A stretch of 64,000 bases of DNA from Vibrio ziniensis (GTDB lineage: Bacteria; Pseudomonadota; Gammaproteobacteria; Enterobacterales; Vibrionaceae), in the NCBI RefSeq assembly GCF_011064285.1, contig NZ_CP049331.1, positions 1,550,001 through 1,614,000 of the forward strand, given 5' to 3'. Both the position numbers and the translations under genes were made by a program. The notes beneath the pieces were generated by a model. It was given only the letters and a program-made list of their open reading frames with translations. It did no database searches and was not told the origin of the DNA. Shown piece by piece: positions 16,675 through 25,162 of the stretch. Each line of letters opens with the position of its first letter. Position 1 is the first letter of the stretch.

Positions 16675-16701
16675 CAAAAAAGGGCTGAGTAAACAGCCCT
16701 T
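16675..16701 (-). terminator. Terminator after the major coat gene
   Basis: On the minus strand AAGGGCTG and CAGCCCTT enclose a short loop and run into TTTTTT. A partial terminator just after the coat gene is a known way for filamentous phages to make coat mRNA more abundant than pIII mRNA. Confidence 0.88.
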
Positions 16702-16723
16702 GAATTAGCAAGCAAAGGCGCCA

Positions 16724-16921
16724 TTAACCACCGATTTTGCCCCACGCTTTTTTAGCAATGGTCAACAACAGATAAGCACCGCCAAGCGTACCAATCACTA
16801 CACCAAATTCACCAATACTCGCCACCGCACCTGTGACATCGGGTGCCGCAGCTGAAGCCGCACCTGAAACCAAAGCCAAAGACACAGCGGAGACAACACT
16901 TGTTACATTCAACGTTTTCAT
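16724..16921 (-). CDS. Inovirus major coat protein (pVIII-like)
   Basis: A 65-aa precursor. The signal peptide MKTLNVTSVVSAVSLALVSG ends with a likely cleavage ASA^AAPDVTG. The mature part of about 40 residues has an acidic/neutral N-terminus, a hydrophobic helix (VVIGTLGGAYLLLTIA) and a basic DNA-facing C-terminus (KKAWGKIGG). This is the classic major capsid layout of filamentous phage. AAAAGGAAAA precedes the start. Confidence 0.92.
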   Translation of the reverse strand: MKTLNVTSVVSAVSLALVSGAASAAAPDVTGAVASIGEFGVVIGTLGGAYLLLTIAKKAWGKIGG

Positions 16922-16936
16922 AAAATGTTTTCCTTT

Positions 16937-17137
16937 TTAGTGGTGGAGAACCTTCTTCCAACACCAACAGAGGGCAAGAAACAATACTGTTTCAGGCATG
17001 ACCTGTTTGAGTTGGTCGAGGGTCATATAAGGCGGCGCCAGTTGAGTGGAGATCTCTTCCAACGTCACCAAACGATAGCCACTTGAGCAATCGGGATACT
17101 CACAAGTGATAATGTAAGTTCCTGAATTTTGACTCAT
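16937..17137 (-). CDS. Small inovirus membrane protein
   Basis: A 66-aa protein with a soluble N-terminus containing Cys residues (CEYPDCSSGYRL) and a C-terminal membrane segment (PETVLFLALCWCW) with a short basic tail. The start codon overlaps the stop of the preceding ssDNA-binding gene (TAATG). Position suggests a pVII/pIX-type minor coat or assembly protein, but similarity is not strong enough to choose. Confidence 0.6.
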   Translation of the reverse strand: MSQNSGTYIITCEYPDCSSGYRLVTLEEISTQLAPPYMTLDQLKQVMPETVLFLALCWCWKKVLHH

Positions 17138-17490
17138 TATTTGGTCATGCCTGATGCTTTAAAGTGGGCTTTGATTTCATCATCAATCGGGATCAACTCC
17201 GTTACGATAGCGCCCGATAATGGGTCGGTCGGGTTGATTTCCATCTTGAGTTCGTATTCACGACGCGGAACTAACGCGCCAGTTTTTTCCAGTTTCAGCG
17301 CGTACTGATAATCGAGCTGAATAGGGTGGTCAAACTGCGGATTGACATCGCCCGACTCACCTAATGTGCGGCGTTTGAACTTCTCGACGTTGATTTCACG
17401 CAGTGGACGCGAGATATTGAGCTGAGCACCATCCCCCCGAAAACTGTTCCAGATGATGTCCACGCCTAACACAAATACACCTTTACTCAT
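17137..17490 (-). CDS. Phage ssDNA-binding protein (pV-like)
   Basis: A 117-aa protein starting MSKGVFVLGVDIIWNSF, with GGAG upstream. A GTG three codons earlier is less likely because it overlaps the rep stop region. It follows rep by two bases and precedes the coat genes, the fixed place of the gene V-type protein that coats new single strands and switches replication to packaging. The call rests mainly on position and size. Confidence 0.7.
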   Translation of the reverse strand: MSKGVFVLGVDIIWNSFRGDGAQLNISRPLREINVEKFKRRTLGESGDVNPQFDHPIQLDYQYALKLEKTGALVPRREYELKMEINPTDPLSGAIVTELIPIDDEIKAHFKASGMTK

Positions 17491-17492
17491 GA

Positions 17493-18632
17493 TTAACACT
17501 CCAATGGGTCTGAGACAGACCGGTTCGTAATGGACTGGATTAACGCCGCATACGTATCAGGGAAGCGGAACTTGCGTCCGTCCCGTTGCAATAATCCAAT
17601 GACCTTGGGAATATCGCCGTCGAATTCTTCAATCAGCGCGTTAAGGATCTTTCCGTACTGGCGACGCATCCAATAGGCAGCACTTAACACATCACACGCG
17701 ACACGCTTTTCAGGCTGAGGCTTGGTATTAAAGACGGGAGTACTGCTTATCGATGCACTAAAAGCGTTCAATGCCGCAAAGGCGCCGTCAGGATTTAATA
17801 GGGCGTCGATGTCCCATTTTTTTAGCTCACACTCGGTGCGATACCAAACCATGCCGTTCTGAGCGAGATTCTGTTCAAGGGCTTTGTTGTAAATACGCCA
17901 GTAAATGCGAGAAGTTCGGGAGCCGACGGTGACCATTTCTTGGCTGTAGTGCTTAGTGCCGTTTTCACCAAAACGGTACTTGTGGTTTTCATTCACTGTC
18001 GGTGAAACGCCTCGGGAGGCGGTACGAAACGCATCTTCATAAGCGGCTTTGAGCGCGTAGTTACAATCGAACAAACCGTGATAATCGTCGAACGCCAAAT
18101 CCAGACGCGCCAGCTGTTTGATACCTAACACGTTAGACAACCAACCGTGGAGCTCCCAAGCCGGCAGCTTGGTAAACACGTGTTTGCAGCCGGTGCCGTT
18201 AATCTGAAAATGCACTGTGTCTTGGTTGCCACCGATCCCCACGAAACCGCAAAAGTCTTCGCCATCGGCGGTGGTGAGTTTCATCGATTCGGTGTAGAAC
18301 TGAAAACCAAATCCACGTGGTGCCGTCATGGTTAAACCGAGTACGTGCGTGGTAAACAATCGAAGGCAACGTTCTAAATACTCGGTGTACTGCGCTCGGA
18401 AAAATTCACGATACGTTTCAATGTCGTCGGCGCTGTGCGCACGAAAGTCGGTGAGAAATACCGGCTCTTGTGGAAAAAGGCGCGCTAACGGATTTATCAT
18501 TACCGTATTACGCCGTAACTTTTTCATTACTTTCGGATCGTGTTCATGAGTATCCATGAAAGTGGCGCGTCCACAGTGGCGTAAATCTTTGACTTTGAAG
18601 GTGAAACAGAGGTAATCAATACTGACAGCCAT
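17493..18632 (-). CDS. Phage replication initiation protein (pII/RstA-like)
   Basis: A 379-aa rolling-circle initiator. The N-terminus MAVSIDYLCFTFKVKDL, the LARLDLAFDDYHGLFDC segment and the conserved Tyr-containing TSRIYWRIYNKALEQN / MVWYRTECELKKWDI region match the phage replication initiation factor family (Rep_trans type) of Vibrio inoviruses. It would nick the plus origin, possibly in the intergenic region at 10583-10942. Its start overlaps the end of the preceding small ORF by 17 bases, implying coupled translation. The divergent DUF3693 repressor probably controls the promoter at 18835-18961. Confidence 0.87.
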   Translation of the reverse strand: MAVSIDYLCFTFKVKDLRHCGRATFMDTHEHDPKVMKKLRRNTVMINPLARLFPQEPVFLTDFRAHSADDIETYREFFRAQYTEYLERCLRLFTTHVLGLTMTAPRGFGFQFYTESMKLTTADGEDFCGFVGIGGNQDTVHFQINGTGCKHVFTKLPAWELHGWLSNVLGIKQLARLDLAFDDYHGLFDCNYALKAAYEDAFRTASRGVSPTVNENHKYRFGENGTKHYSQEMVTVGSRTSRIYWRIYNKALEQNLAQNGMVWYRTECELKKWDIDALLNPDGAFAALNAFSASISSTPVFNTKPQPEKRVACDVLSAAYWMRRQYGKILNALIEEFDGDIPKVIGLLQRDGRKFRFPDTYAALIQSITNRSVSDPLEC

Positions 18633-18834
18633 CGAATACCCCCAAGTTCATCCGCTGTTGAGCGGTCGTGTTGGTGATGTCAACCAACTCATACTGCGTC
18701 ACTTCCGCATCAGCCCAAGCGCACAAGTGATTCATACTACGAAATACATCCCATTCGGTTGAGCCGTACACCAGTACGGACACCGAATAATCGGGCAGCA
18801 AGTCGTAGTAGATCTTCGTCGTGTGCTTGAGCAT
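18616..18834 (-). CDS. Small phage protein at the start of the rep operon
   Basis: A 72-aa hypothetical protein (start MLKHTTKIYYDLLPDYSVSV, end LGVFDGCQY), the first gene of the minus-strand phage operon. It overlaps rep by 17 bases. I recognise no domain. Small ORFs in this place are common in Vibrio inoviruses. Confidence 0.6.
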   Translation of the reverse strand: MLKHTTKIYYDLLPDYSVSVLVYGSTEWDVFRSMNHLCAWADAEVTQYELVDITNTTAQQRMNLGVFDGCQY

Positions 18835-18961
18835 TTATCGGATCGCTGCCTATAATCAGAGTGGTCAGGAATTGGCTAGAGCTTAGTAACCAAATATGGT
18901 GAATGCAAGACTCACAAAATACTGATTTTTAGCCTGTAATGACAAAAACGGAGAATGTGTG
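18835..18961. promoter_or_regulatory. Divergent control region between rep operon and DUF3693 repressor
   Basis: A 127-base gap between outward-facing phage transcripts. It should contain the rep promoter and the repressor's operator. A GGAG Shine-Dalgarno for the repressor lies at 18950. No operator repeat is obvious by eye. Confidence 0.5.
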
Positions 18962-19330
18962 ATGTACCAAAACTTACTAATTGAAGCCTATAAAAAGGCT
19001 CAAAACTACCAACAAGACCAACAGATTGCAGTGGATTTGGACATTCCTAAGCAGCGAATCAGTGATTTCCGCAAAGGAAAGCGTTATATGTCTGATGAAC
19101 AAGCAATTTTTCTCGCAGAAAAAACAAAAATAGCCCCAGAACTGGCACTCATTGGTTGTCACGTTGACCGCAGCAAAAGTGTGATCTCAAAGGAGGTCTG
19201 GGAGCGCATGGCAAAAAAGTTCAGTAAGTATGGATTACAAAGATTTTCAATGAGTTATGGAGCAATTGTTATGGGATATGGTGTATTTCAACAATCTATT
19301 AATGACTACGTATTATGTATGTTATGTTAA
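18962..19330 (+). CDS. DUF3693 phage repressor-like protein, 3' end formed by dif
   Basis: A 122-aa protein with an N-terminal XRE-like HTH (AVDLDIPKQRISDFRKGKRYMSDEQAIFLAEK) and the DUF3693 C-terminal pattern (SVISKEVWERMAKKFSKYG). The ATG at 18962 has GGAG eight bases upstream. A GTG one codon earlier is possible. It is divergent from rep, like RstR-type repressors. The last codons (VLCMLC) are read from the dif site at 19305-19332, so the C-terminus depends on integration. In the circular phage the frame would run about 29 codons beyond Cys119. Confidence 0.8.
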   Translation: MYQNLLIEAYKKAQNYQQDQQIAVDLDIPKQRISDFRKGKRYMSDEQAIFLAEKTKIAPELALIGCHVDRSKSVISKEVWERMAKKFSKYGLQRFSMSYGAIVMGYGVFQQSINDYVLCMLC

Positions 19331-19332
19331 AT
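19305..19332 (+). other. dif: attR / regenerated dif site of chromosome 1
   Basis: A phage-type XerC arm ACTACGTATTA is followed by the chromosomal centre TGTATG and a perfect Vibrio XerD arm TTATGTTAAAT. This keeps the 28-base, 11-6-11 layout of Vibrio dif1. It is probably the working dif site after prophage insertion, although its XerC arm departs from the usual AGTGCGCATTA at four positions. Confidence 0.85.
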
Positions 19333-19404
19333 TATATTATTATGAGCCTACAGTTATACTCATCTCTTTTAGTGTTTTACATAATGGGTATTTACCATAA
19401 AATA

Positions 19405-19451
19405 CCTAATAACTACATTTATAATCACTGTTTATAAATGTAGTTATTAGG
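19405..19451 (-). terminator. Perfect 20-bp inverted repeat at the vpsS 3' end
   Basis: CCTAATAACTACATTTATAA and its exact complement enclose a 7-base loop. The repeat covers the vpsS stop codon and is followed on the minus strand by a modest T-rich stretch. It probably acts as the vpsS terminator, although a 20-bp perfect A/T-rich stem reaching into the coding end is unusual. Confidence 0.6.
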
Positions 19452-21162
19452 ATGCGAACTTCTCTATCACGGATGAGATTTCATTTATACGCATTGGTTT
19501 AATAATAAAACCATCCATGCCTGCTTTGAAGCACTCATCTTTATCGTCTTCCATAGTATGCGCTGTTAAAGCAATGATAGGTACATTAAGATTTTTGGAA
19601 CGAATATGTTTTGTTGCTTCAATCCCGTCCATGATTGGCATGGAAATATCCATGAACACTAAATCAAATTGAGCGTCATTTTTGATTAGCTCTACTGCCT
19701 GTAGGCCATTATCTGCTAACGTCACGTTGTAACCTAAGCGACTTAACATCAACTGTATCACCATTTGATTTGTCTTTGTGTCTTCTACCACCAATATGTT
19801 ATAGCTTTTTTCGTTGCTCTTTTTAGTTACTGTGTTTGTTATTGTATTCTGGTGTTCTTTCTGACAACTTTCTTTCAAAGGAATCGTTATTTCAAAACAA
19901 CTTCCTTCATTCAATGCACTGTTGACAGAAATTGTACCTTTCATCAGTTCGACTAGGTGCTTGGTGATGGTTAATCCAAGACCGGCGCCGCCATAATTTC
20001 TTGTATTTGAACTGTCCGCTTGTATGAACGGCGAAAACAATTGCTCAACTCTTTCGCTTTCAATACCAATCCCTGTATCGTTCACTTGAATATACAATTT
20101 GCTATTCACATCATTTAGTGACACTGTCACCATGCCGTTTTCAGTAAATTTGACAGCATTACCGACAACATTAAATAATATTTGTGTAAGTCGAACTGAA
20201 TCTACAAAGTACTCAGCATTAGGACATAGTTTGACATCTATACAAAACGTAATCCCTTTATCTTCAGCAAGTTGTCTGTGATATTCGAGAGCGTGATTAA
20301 GTTTATGGAATAGATTAACATTGTGACACTGTAGCTTAAAATGGCCAGATTCTACACGGCTTAGGTCGAGGACATCATTGATTATCACTAAAAGGAGCTC
20401 CGCAGAACTTTCCATTTGTTCAAGTAGATCTAATTGGTGTGTATTAGATGTATCTCTCAACACATCGATTAATCCTAACACTGCATTTAGTGGTGTCCTT
20501 AGTTCATGACTCATCATGGCTAGAAACTGAGATTTAGATTTGTTGGCCTGCTCGGCAATCTTTTGGGCTACAATTAGCTCTCTGGTTTTTAGGTCGACTA
20601 AGCTTTGCAGCTCTTCTTTATATTCAATATCACTAATAGCTCTCTCTAAAAGAGGTCTAAATCTGAATAAGGTCGATTTCATATCAAGGCTAAATTGCCC
20701 TTTGTTTCTACCTAGCAGCAATAACACTGAATCTGAGGTTTGAGTTCTAATGCCTGTAATAAGTGCCGAGTTAATCTGCTCTTTAAGGAAAGAATTGAGG
20801 TTTTTAAACTCATCAAGTTTAATCGGTTCAAATAGGATAATGCTTTCGCCATTAAGTACACGCTGAAATTTGCCCCCATTAACCCACTCTTTTCCTGTGA
20901 ATGAAATATTTGAAGTCAGGAATGTGGAGTAGCTTTTGACTCCTTTTCCTTTAGATATCACGACAAAATCACTGAATTTTATATATCGACTAAGTACTTT
21001 CTTGAGTTCATCAAATATCTGGTACTTGTTTTCAGCCTGGCTTAATGCTGAAAGTGCTGCCAAAATTACGCGGTTTTCTTCAGTTATTAAACGTTCTCGC
21101 TCTCGGCTACGCTCTAGCTCAAGTAACGTCTCATTGAAATGTTCTATGTATTGGTGCTTCAT
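19447..21162 (-). CDS. vpsS: Hybrid sensor histidine kinase VpsS
   Basis: A 571-aa cytoplasmic hybrid kinase with no membrane segment. The order is an N-terminal coiled coil and GAF-like region, HisKA with phospho-His219 in MMSHELRTP, HATPase (NVVGNAVKFTENG; DTGIGI; GGAGLGLTITKHLV), and a receiver with the Asp in LVFMDISMPIMDG. Its start overlaps the stop of the upstream FIST gene (ATGA). In V. cholerae the orthologous pair VpsV-VpsS feeds phosphate through LuxU to biofilm control, and the FIST protein (NosP) reports nitric oxide to the kinase. The assignment rests on architecture plus position between dif and ccoN. Confidence 0.85.
   Translation of the reverse strand: MKHQYIEHFNETLLELERSRERERLITEENRVILAALSALSQAENKYQIFDELKKVLSRYIKFSDFVVISKGKGVKSYSTFLTSNISFTGKEWVNGGKFQRVLNGESIILFEPIKLDEFKNLNSFLKEQINSALITGIRTQTSDSVLLLLGRNKGQFSLDMKSTLFRFRPLLERAISDIEYKEELQSLVDLKTRELIVAQKIAEQANKSKSQFLAMMSHELRTPLNAVLGLIDVLRDTSNTHQLDLLEQMESSAELLLVIINDVLDLSRVESGHFKLQCHNVNLFHKLNHALEYHRQLAEDKGITFCIDVKLCPNAEYFVDSVRLTQILFNVVGNAVKFTENGMVTVSLNDVNSKLYIQVNDTGIGIESERVEQLFSPFIQADSSNTRNYGGAGLGLTITKHLVELMKGTISVNSALNEGSCFEITIPLKESCQKEHQNTITNTVTKKSNEKSYNILVVEDTKTNQMVIQLMLSRLGYNVTLADNGLQAVELIKNDAQFDLVFMDISMPIMDGIEATKHIRSKNLNVPIIALTAHTMEDDKDECFKAGMDGFIIKPMRINEISSVIEKFAS
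20118..20130. promoter_or_regulatory. Perfect matS word within vpsS
   Basis: GTGACACTGTCAC fits the MatP consensus at all fixed positions. Confidence 0.72.
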
Positions 21163-22358
21163 AGATAATGCTCTGAGTCGTAAAAAATGGCTGATGAAAT
21201 CATTAAATTGCCGTGAGCATTTTCGCCTCCGACAAGTTTACCTTGTTCACCAAACGTGAATGGACAGATAAATGGCTGCTTATTCATTTGAGCTGAAATC
21301 TTTTTATACACTTCTGTCATTTGTTCACCTAGATGTAACATTGAACCTGCACAAAATATAAGAATTCCGCCAACCATCTCTGATTCATTGTAGTTTTTGG
21401 TATTGGCGTCTTTAACTACTCGCGAGGCTCTTTCTACAAGATGCTTCTTAGAGCCAGTCATCAATGTAATTGTCTCTCCTACTTTGCTCTCAGAAAACAT
21501 TTCTAATGCATCATCTTCGGTGATACGAATTGGGTGTGACAACTTGAAGTAAGGCTGGCTACCTATGTACCCGACGACATTACCGATTGGAAACTCAGAT
21601 ACATAATCAAACAGATATTCATCTAAGATTGTGAGACCAGAATGAACTCTTAACCATTCTTGATAAATCTGCTTAGCTGGTTTTTTGTTAATAGAATATA
21701 TATATCGACCATGAGCTTTGGTCACTAAGCCATAATATTCTGTAGGTGAATATCCGACACTTAGCCCAGTAGCTATGGGTATCGAAGGGAAACCTACGAG
21801 AAGAGTTAATGCTTCGGATGATTCGTTATCTTCGTTAAAGACAGACCAATTGCCGGCAATATTATTGTCTGCAGCACTACCACCGATAATAGGTACTTGG
21901 GTGCCAAACTGCGCATCAATCGCCTCGATAATACGTTCTTCATTACCTGGTGTTGCATGAAGAATAATGAAATCGGGTACTTCACCAACTCTATTTGCTT
22001 TAGATAGCGCCTTGTTTATCGCTGAATTAACGGCTTGCTTGAAATCGTTGCAGTCAGTTAGGCTGACGTTTGCCGTGCCATAGGCGCTATATGGCGAATT
22101 ATCATATATAGCCATTACTCCGATGACTGGACCGCAATGACACCCTGATTCCGTCATAAGTCCTTTACATGAGGAGCAACCAATAAGTGGAATATTAGGA
22201 AAGTGGCGAGACAGAACGTTGGATAGATTCTGATTACAGTATGCTTCAGTGTAGTAACAGACTATAGCTTTGATACCTTCAATGCTAATAGATAACTTGA
22301 TGTGTTCGATTGCTGCATTAGCATCTAGTTCATTTGATATAGCCGTCTTAAGTCGCAT
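21159..22358 (-). CDS. vpsV: FIST-domain nitric oxide sensor VpsV/NosP
   Basis: A 399-aa FIST_N/FIST_C protein with typical blocks PLIGCSSCKGLMTESGC, GNEERIIEAIDAQFG..PIIGGSAADN and a C-terminal GGILIFCAGSMLHLGEQ / FICPFTFGEQGKLVGGENAHGN. NosP-type FIST proteins bind heme and nitric oxide and inhibit a co-encoded hybrid kinase, here vpsS, with which this gene overlaps by four bases. The gene is immediately beyond the cbb3 oxidase cluster on the opposite strand, linking NO sensing with respiration genes. Confidence 0.85.
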   Translation of the reverse strand: MRLKTAISNELDANAAIEHIKLSISIEGIKAIVCYYTEAYCNQNLSNVLSRHFPNIPLIGCSSCKGLMTESGCHCGPVIGVMAIYDNSPYSAYGTANVSLTDCNDFKQAVNSAINKALSKANRVGEVPDFIILHATPGNEERIIEAIDAQFGTQVPIIGGSAADNNIAGNWSVFNEDNESSEALTLLVGFPSIPIATGLSVGYSPTEYYGLVTKAHGRYIYSINKKPAKQIYQEWLRVHSGLTILDEYLFDYVSEFPIGNVVGYIGSQPYFKLSHPIRITEDDALEMFSESKVGETITLMTGSKKHLVERASRVVKDANTKNYNESEMVGGILIFCAGSMLHLGEQMTEVYKKISAQMNKQPFICPFTFGEQGKLVGGENAHGNLMISSAIFYDSEHYL

Positions 22359-22472
22359 TTATGAGTTACTTATATATATAAACTGAATTAATTTATACCC
22401 CATATTAATTCAGATAGGTAGGACACTCTCCTCTCCATGTCACATAAGCCCTATAAATTTAACTAAAGTGAA

Positions 22473-22829
22473 CTAATTTACAATTTGAATCTTTATGGAA
22501 TCATTAATAAATAAAGAAGTACTTGTTTGAACATTGTTGGAATTAGGAAACAAGACTACATGTTGTTCATCTCTTGTTACTTCACCATCATATTTTATTT
22601 CCCAGCTTGAAGGGATTGGATAAATATCAAACACCCCAATTTGTTTATCATCTTTTGTAACAGTTATTTTTTGGTTATTTACAAATACAGAACAATTTGG
22701 CTGTGGATTACAAATAACAGTGCTTACCTCTCTATATGTGATCGTTCTCCAAAAGAATGCGATAAGAAGCAGTGTTAATGTGACGACAATTTGAGCAAGT
22801 CTGTGTTTTGTAAGCTTTTCAGCTGCCAT
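22473..22829 (-). CDS. Hypothetical single-pass membrane protein
   Basis: A 118-aa protein from MAAEKLTKHRLAQ, chosen because GAGGAA lies upstream. The first 30 residues include one membrane helix (IVVTLTLLLIAFFW). A periplasmic domain with two Cys (VICNPQPNCSVFVNN) and beta-strand-like sequence follows. It lies between vpsV and ccoN, divergent from ccoN. No family recognised. Confidence 0.6.
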   Translation of the reverse strand: MAAEKLTKHRLAQIVVTLTLLLIAFFWRTITYREVSTVICNPQPNCSVFVNNQKITVTKDDKQIGVFDIYPIPSSWEIKYDGEVTRDEQHVVLFPNSNNVQTSTSLFINDSIKIQIVN

Positions 22830-22991
22830 TAGAACGGGTTCCTCGTGTAACAAAGTTCAAAGTTTTGAAATAAAAGAGCAAAACCTGATAAAGGGTAAGG
22901 TTACTACACTGTCATTGAATTGTTAATTGCAGTATACTTTTCCGCTTGAAAATGCCACTTTTTCGTAAAGTCAGCAATAGCTATTAACGTT

Positions 22992-23005
22992 TTGATAAAA
23001 CTTAA
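22992..23005 (+). promoter_or_regulatory. Weak FNR-like box upstream of ccoN
   Basis: TTGATAAAACTTAA has a full left half (TTGAT) and three of five bases of the right half (ATCAA), about 85 bases before the ccoN start. Anaerobic FNR control of cbb3 oxidase would be expected, but this match alone is weak. Confidence 0.3.
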
Positions 23006-23088
23006 TTATGTTATGGATTTGGGTGGCATTGCGACATTTGTCGTGTTGGAAGAAAAGTGTAGTTAATTAGACATTGGAAGCATGCAAA

Positions 23089-24516
23089 ATGAGCCAAGAA
23101 AAGCAGCTTGAACAAAACTATAACTATACAGTCGTTCGTCAATTTACCTTAGTGACTATTCTCTGGGGTATTGTCGGAATGGGTGTAGGTGTTTTGATTG
23201 CCGCTCAATTAGTTTGGCCACAGCTAAACTTTGATACGCCGTGGCTGACGTACAGTCGTCTCCGTCCATTGCATACTAATGCGGTTATATTCGCGTTTGG
23301 TACAAGTGCCCTATTCGCAACATCTTATTATGTTGTTCAGCGTACTTGTCAAACTCGTTTATTCGGTGGTCCGCTTGTTGCATTTACCTTTTGGGGATGG
23401 CAAGCAATCATTTTATCTGCAGCAATTTCTCTACCATTAGGTTTTACCTCTGGTAAAGAATATGCTGAGTTAGAATGGCCTATCGATATTGCTATCGCAC
23501 TAGTATGGGTTTCTTACGCAGTGGTGTTCTTTGGAACACTTGTTAAACGTAAGACTTCTCATATATATGTAGCAAACTGGTTCTTTGGAGCCTTCATCAT
23601 TACCGTTGCTGTTCTACATATCGTTAACAGCATGGCGATCCCAGTATCAATGACTAAGTCATATTCGATTTATTCAGGTGCTGTCGATGCTATGGTTCAA
23701 TGGTGGTATGGTCACAACGCAGTAGGTTTCCTACTAACAGCCGGTTTCCTAGGTATGATGTACTACTTTGTGCCGAAGCAAGCGGAACGTCCAGTTTACT
23801 CTTACCGTTTATCAATTGTTCACTTCTGGGCATTGATTTCACTTTATATCTGGGCAGGTCCGCACCACCTACACTACACCGCTCTTCCAGACTGGACACA
23901 GTCTTTGGGCATGGTGATGTCGTTGGTTCTTTTCGCTCCTTCTTGGGGTGGTATGATCAACGGTATCATGACGTTGTCTGGTGCTTGGCATAAGCTACGT
24001 TATGACCCGATCTTACGTTTCTTAATCGTATCTCTATCTTTCTACGGTATGTCTACCTTCGAAGGCCCTATGATGTCGATTAAGACTGTAAACGCGCTTT
24101 CTCACTACACTGACTGGACGATTGGTCACGTTCACTCTGGTGCATTGGGTTGGGTTGCAATGGTTTCAATCGGTTCTGTTTATCACTTGATCCCACGTCT
24201 ATTTAACCAAGAGCGTATGTACTCTGTTGGTCTGATTAACGCTCACTTCTGGTTAGCGACAATCGGCACGGTGTTGTATATCGTCGCGATGTGGATCTCT
24301 GGTGTAATGCAAGGCTTGATGTGGCGTGCAGTTAACTCTGACGGCACTTTAACTTATAGCTTTGTGGAATCAGTTCAAGCTTCGTACCCATTCTACACAG
24401 TACGATTCATCGGTGGCTTCATCTTCTTATCTGGTATGTTCTTAATGGCATACAACACTTATAAGACGATCTCTGCTCCGAACCACAGCTTAAAAGCTAT
24501 CCAACAACCAGCGTAA
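23089..24516 (+). CDS. ccoN: cbb3-type cytochrome c oxidase subunit I
   Basis: A 475-aa catalytic subunit with about 12 membrane helices. It reduces oxygen at a heme b-heme b3/CuB centre with high affinity. Metal-ligand histidines are visible in [39 protein letters not shown] and [14 protein letters not shown]. The start [18 protein letters not shown] has GGAAG upstream; five extra codons upstream are open but not conserved. It is the first gene of ccoNOQP. Confidence 0.97.
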   Translation: MSQEKQLEQNYNYTVVRQFTLVTILWGIVGMGVGVLIAAQLVWPQLNFDTPWLTYSRLRPLHTNAVIFAFGTSALFATSYYVVQRTCQTRLFGGPLVAFTFWGWQAIILSAAISLPLGFTSGKEYAELEWPIDIAIALVWVSYAVVFFGTLVKRKTSHIYVANWFFGAFIITVAVLHIVNSMAIPVSMTKSYSIYSGAVDAMVQWWYGHNAVGFLLTAGFLGMMYYFVPKQAERPVYSYRLSIVHFWALISLYIWAGPHHLHYTALPDWTQSLGMVMSLVLFAPSWGGMINGIMTLSGAWHKLRYDPILRFLIVSLSFYGMSTFEGPMMSIKTVNALSHYTDWTIGHVHSGALGWVAMVSIGSVYHLIPRLFNQERMYSVGLINAHFWLATIGTVLYIVAMWISGVMQGLMWRAVNSDGTLTYSFVESVQASYPFYTVRFIGGFIFLSGMFLMAYNTYKTISAPNHSLKAIQQPA

Positions 24517-24529
24517 GGAGATTTAAAGA

Positions 24530-25150
24530 ATGAGTTCAGATTCTAATAATCGCCACGGCATTATCGAACGTAACGTCGGTTTGTTGGCAATTATGATTGT
24601 ATTCGCCATCAGTTGGGGTGCTTTGGTTGAAATCACACCGTTGATTTTCCAAAAGCAAACTACTGAGCCAGTAGAAAACCTGAAACCATATACTGCGCTG
24701 CAGTTGGAAGGTCGTGATATTTACATCCGTGAAGGTTGTAACGTATGTCACAGCCAAATGGTTCGTCCTTTCCGTTCTGAAACTGAACGTTACGGACACT
24801 ACTCTGTAGCCGGTGAAAGTGTATGGGAACACCCATTTTTATGGGGTTCCAAGCGTACTGGTCCTGATCTTGCTCGTGTTGGCGGTCGTTATTCTGATGA
24901 ATGGCACCGTGTTCACCTGATGAACCCGCGAGAGCTAGTCCCAGAATCAAATATGCCTGCTTTCCCTTGGTTAGCTGAAAATGTATTAGACGGAAAAAAT
25001 ACTCAGAAGAAACTTGAGGTTTTCCGCAATCAGTTCGGCGTACCATACACAGATGAGCAAATAGCGAATGCGTCAAAAGATGTTGAAGGGAAAACAGAGA
25101 TGGATGCCATCATTGCTTACCTTCAGTCTATTGGTCACGCAATGAAATAA
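24530..25150 (+). CDS. ccoO: cbb3-type cytochrome c oxidase subunit II
   Basis: A 206-aa membrane-anchored monoheme cytochrome c. There is an N-terminal helix ([20 protein letters not shown]), the heme-binding [13 protein letters not shown], and the axial Met region in [10 protein letters not shown]. It passes electrons from CcoP to CcoN. It starts 13 bases after ccoN. Confidence 0.97.
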   Translation: MSSDSNNRHGIIERNVGLLAIMIVFAISWGALVEITPLIFQKQTTEPVENLKPYTALQLEGRDIYIREGCNVCHSQMVRPFRSETERYGHYSVAGESVWEHPFLWGSKRTGPDLARVGGRYSDEWHRVHLMNPRELVPESNMPAFPWLAENVLDGKNTQKKLEVFRNQFGVPYTDEQIANASKDVEGKTEMDAIIAYLQSIGHAMK

Positions 25151-25162
25151 ACAGAGGTATTT

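Larger units (their letters stand above)
6541..19332. mobile_element. Integrated filamentous phage (inovirus) with defence-type cargo
   Basis: The element is bounded by dif-derived sites at 6541-6569 and 19305-19332. The minus-strand core has the inovirus order: Rep, ssDNA-binding protein, small membrane protein, major coat, adsorption protein, DUF2523 pVI-like, Zot/pI and secretin/pIV. A divergent DUF3693 repressor sits at the right end. The length of about 12.8 kb exceeds the usual 6-9 kb of inoviruses. The surplus is the AIPR, XRE-DUF4019, Doc-like and cPP genes plus a second DUF3653 copy. All core genes look intact, so an active prophage is possible. Confidence 0.88.
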
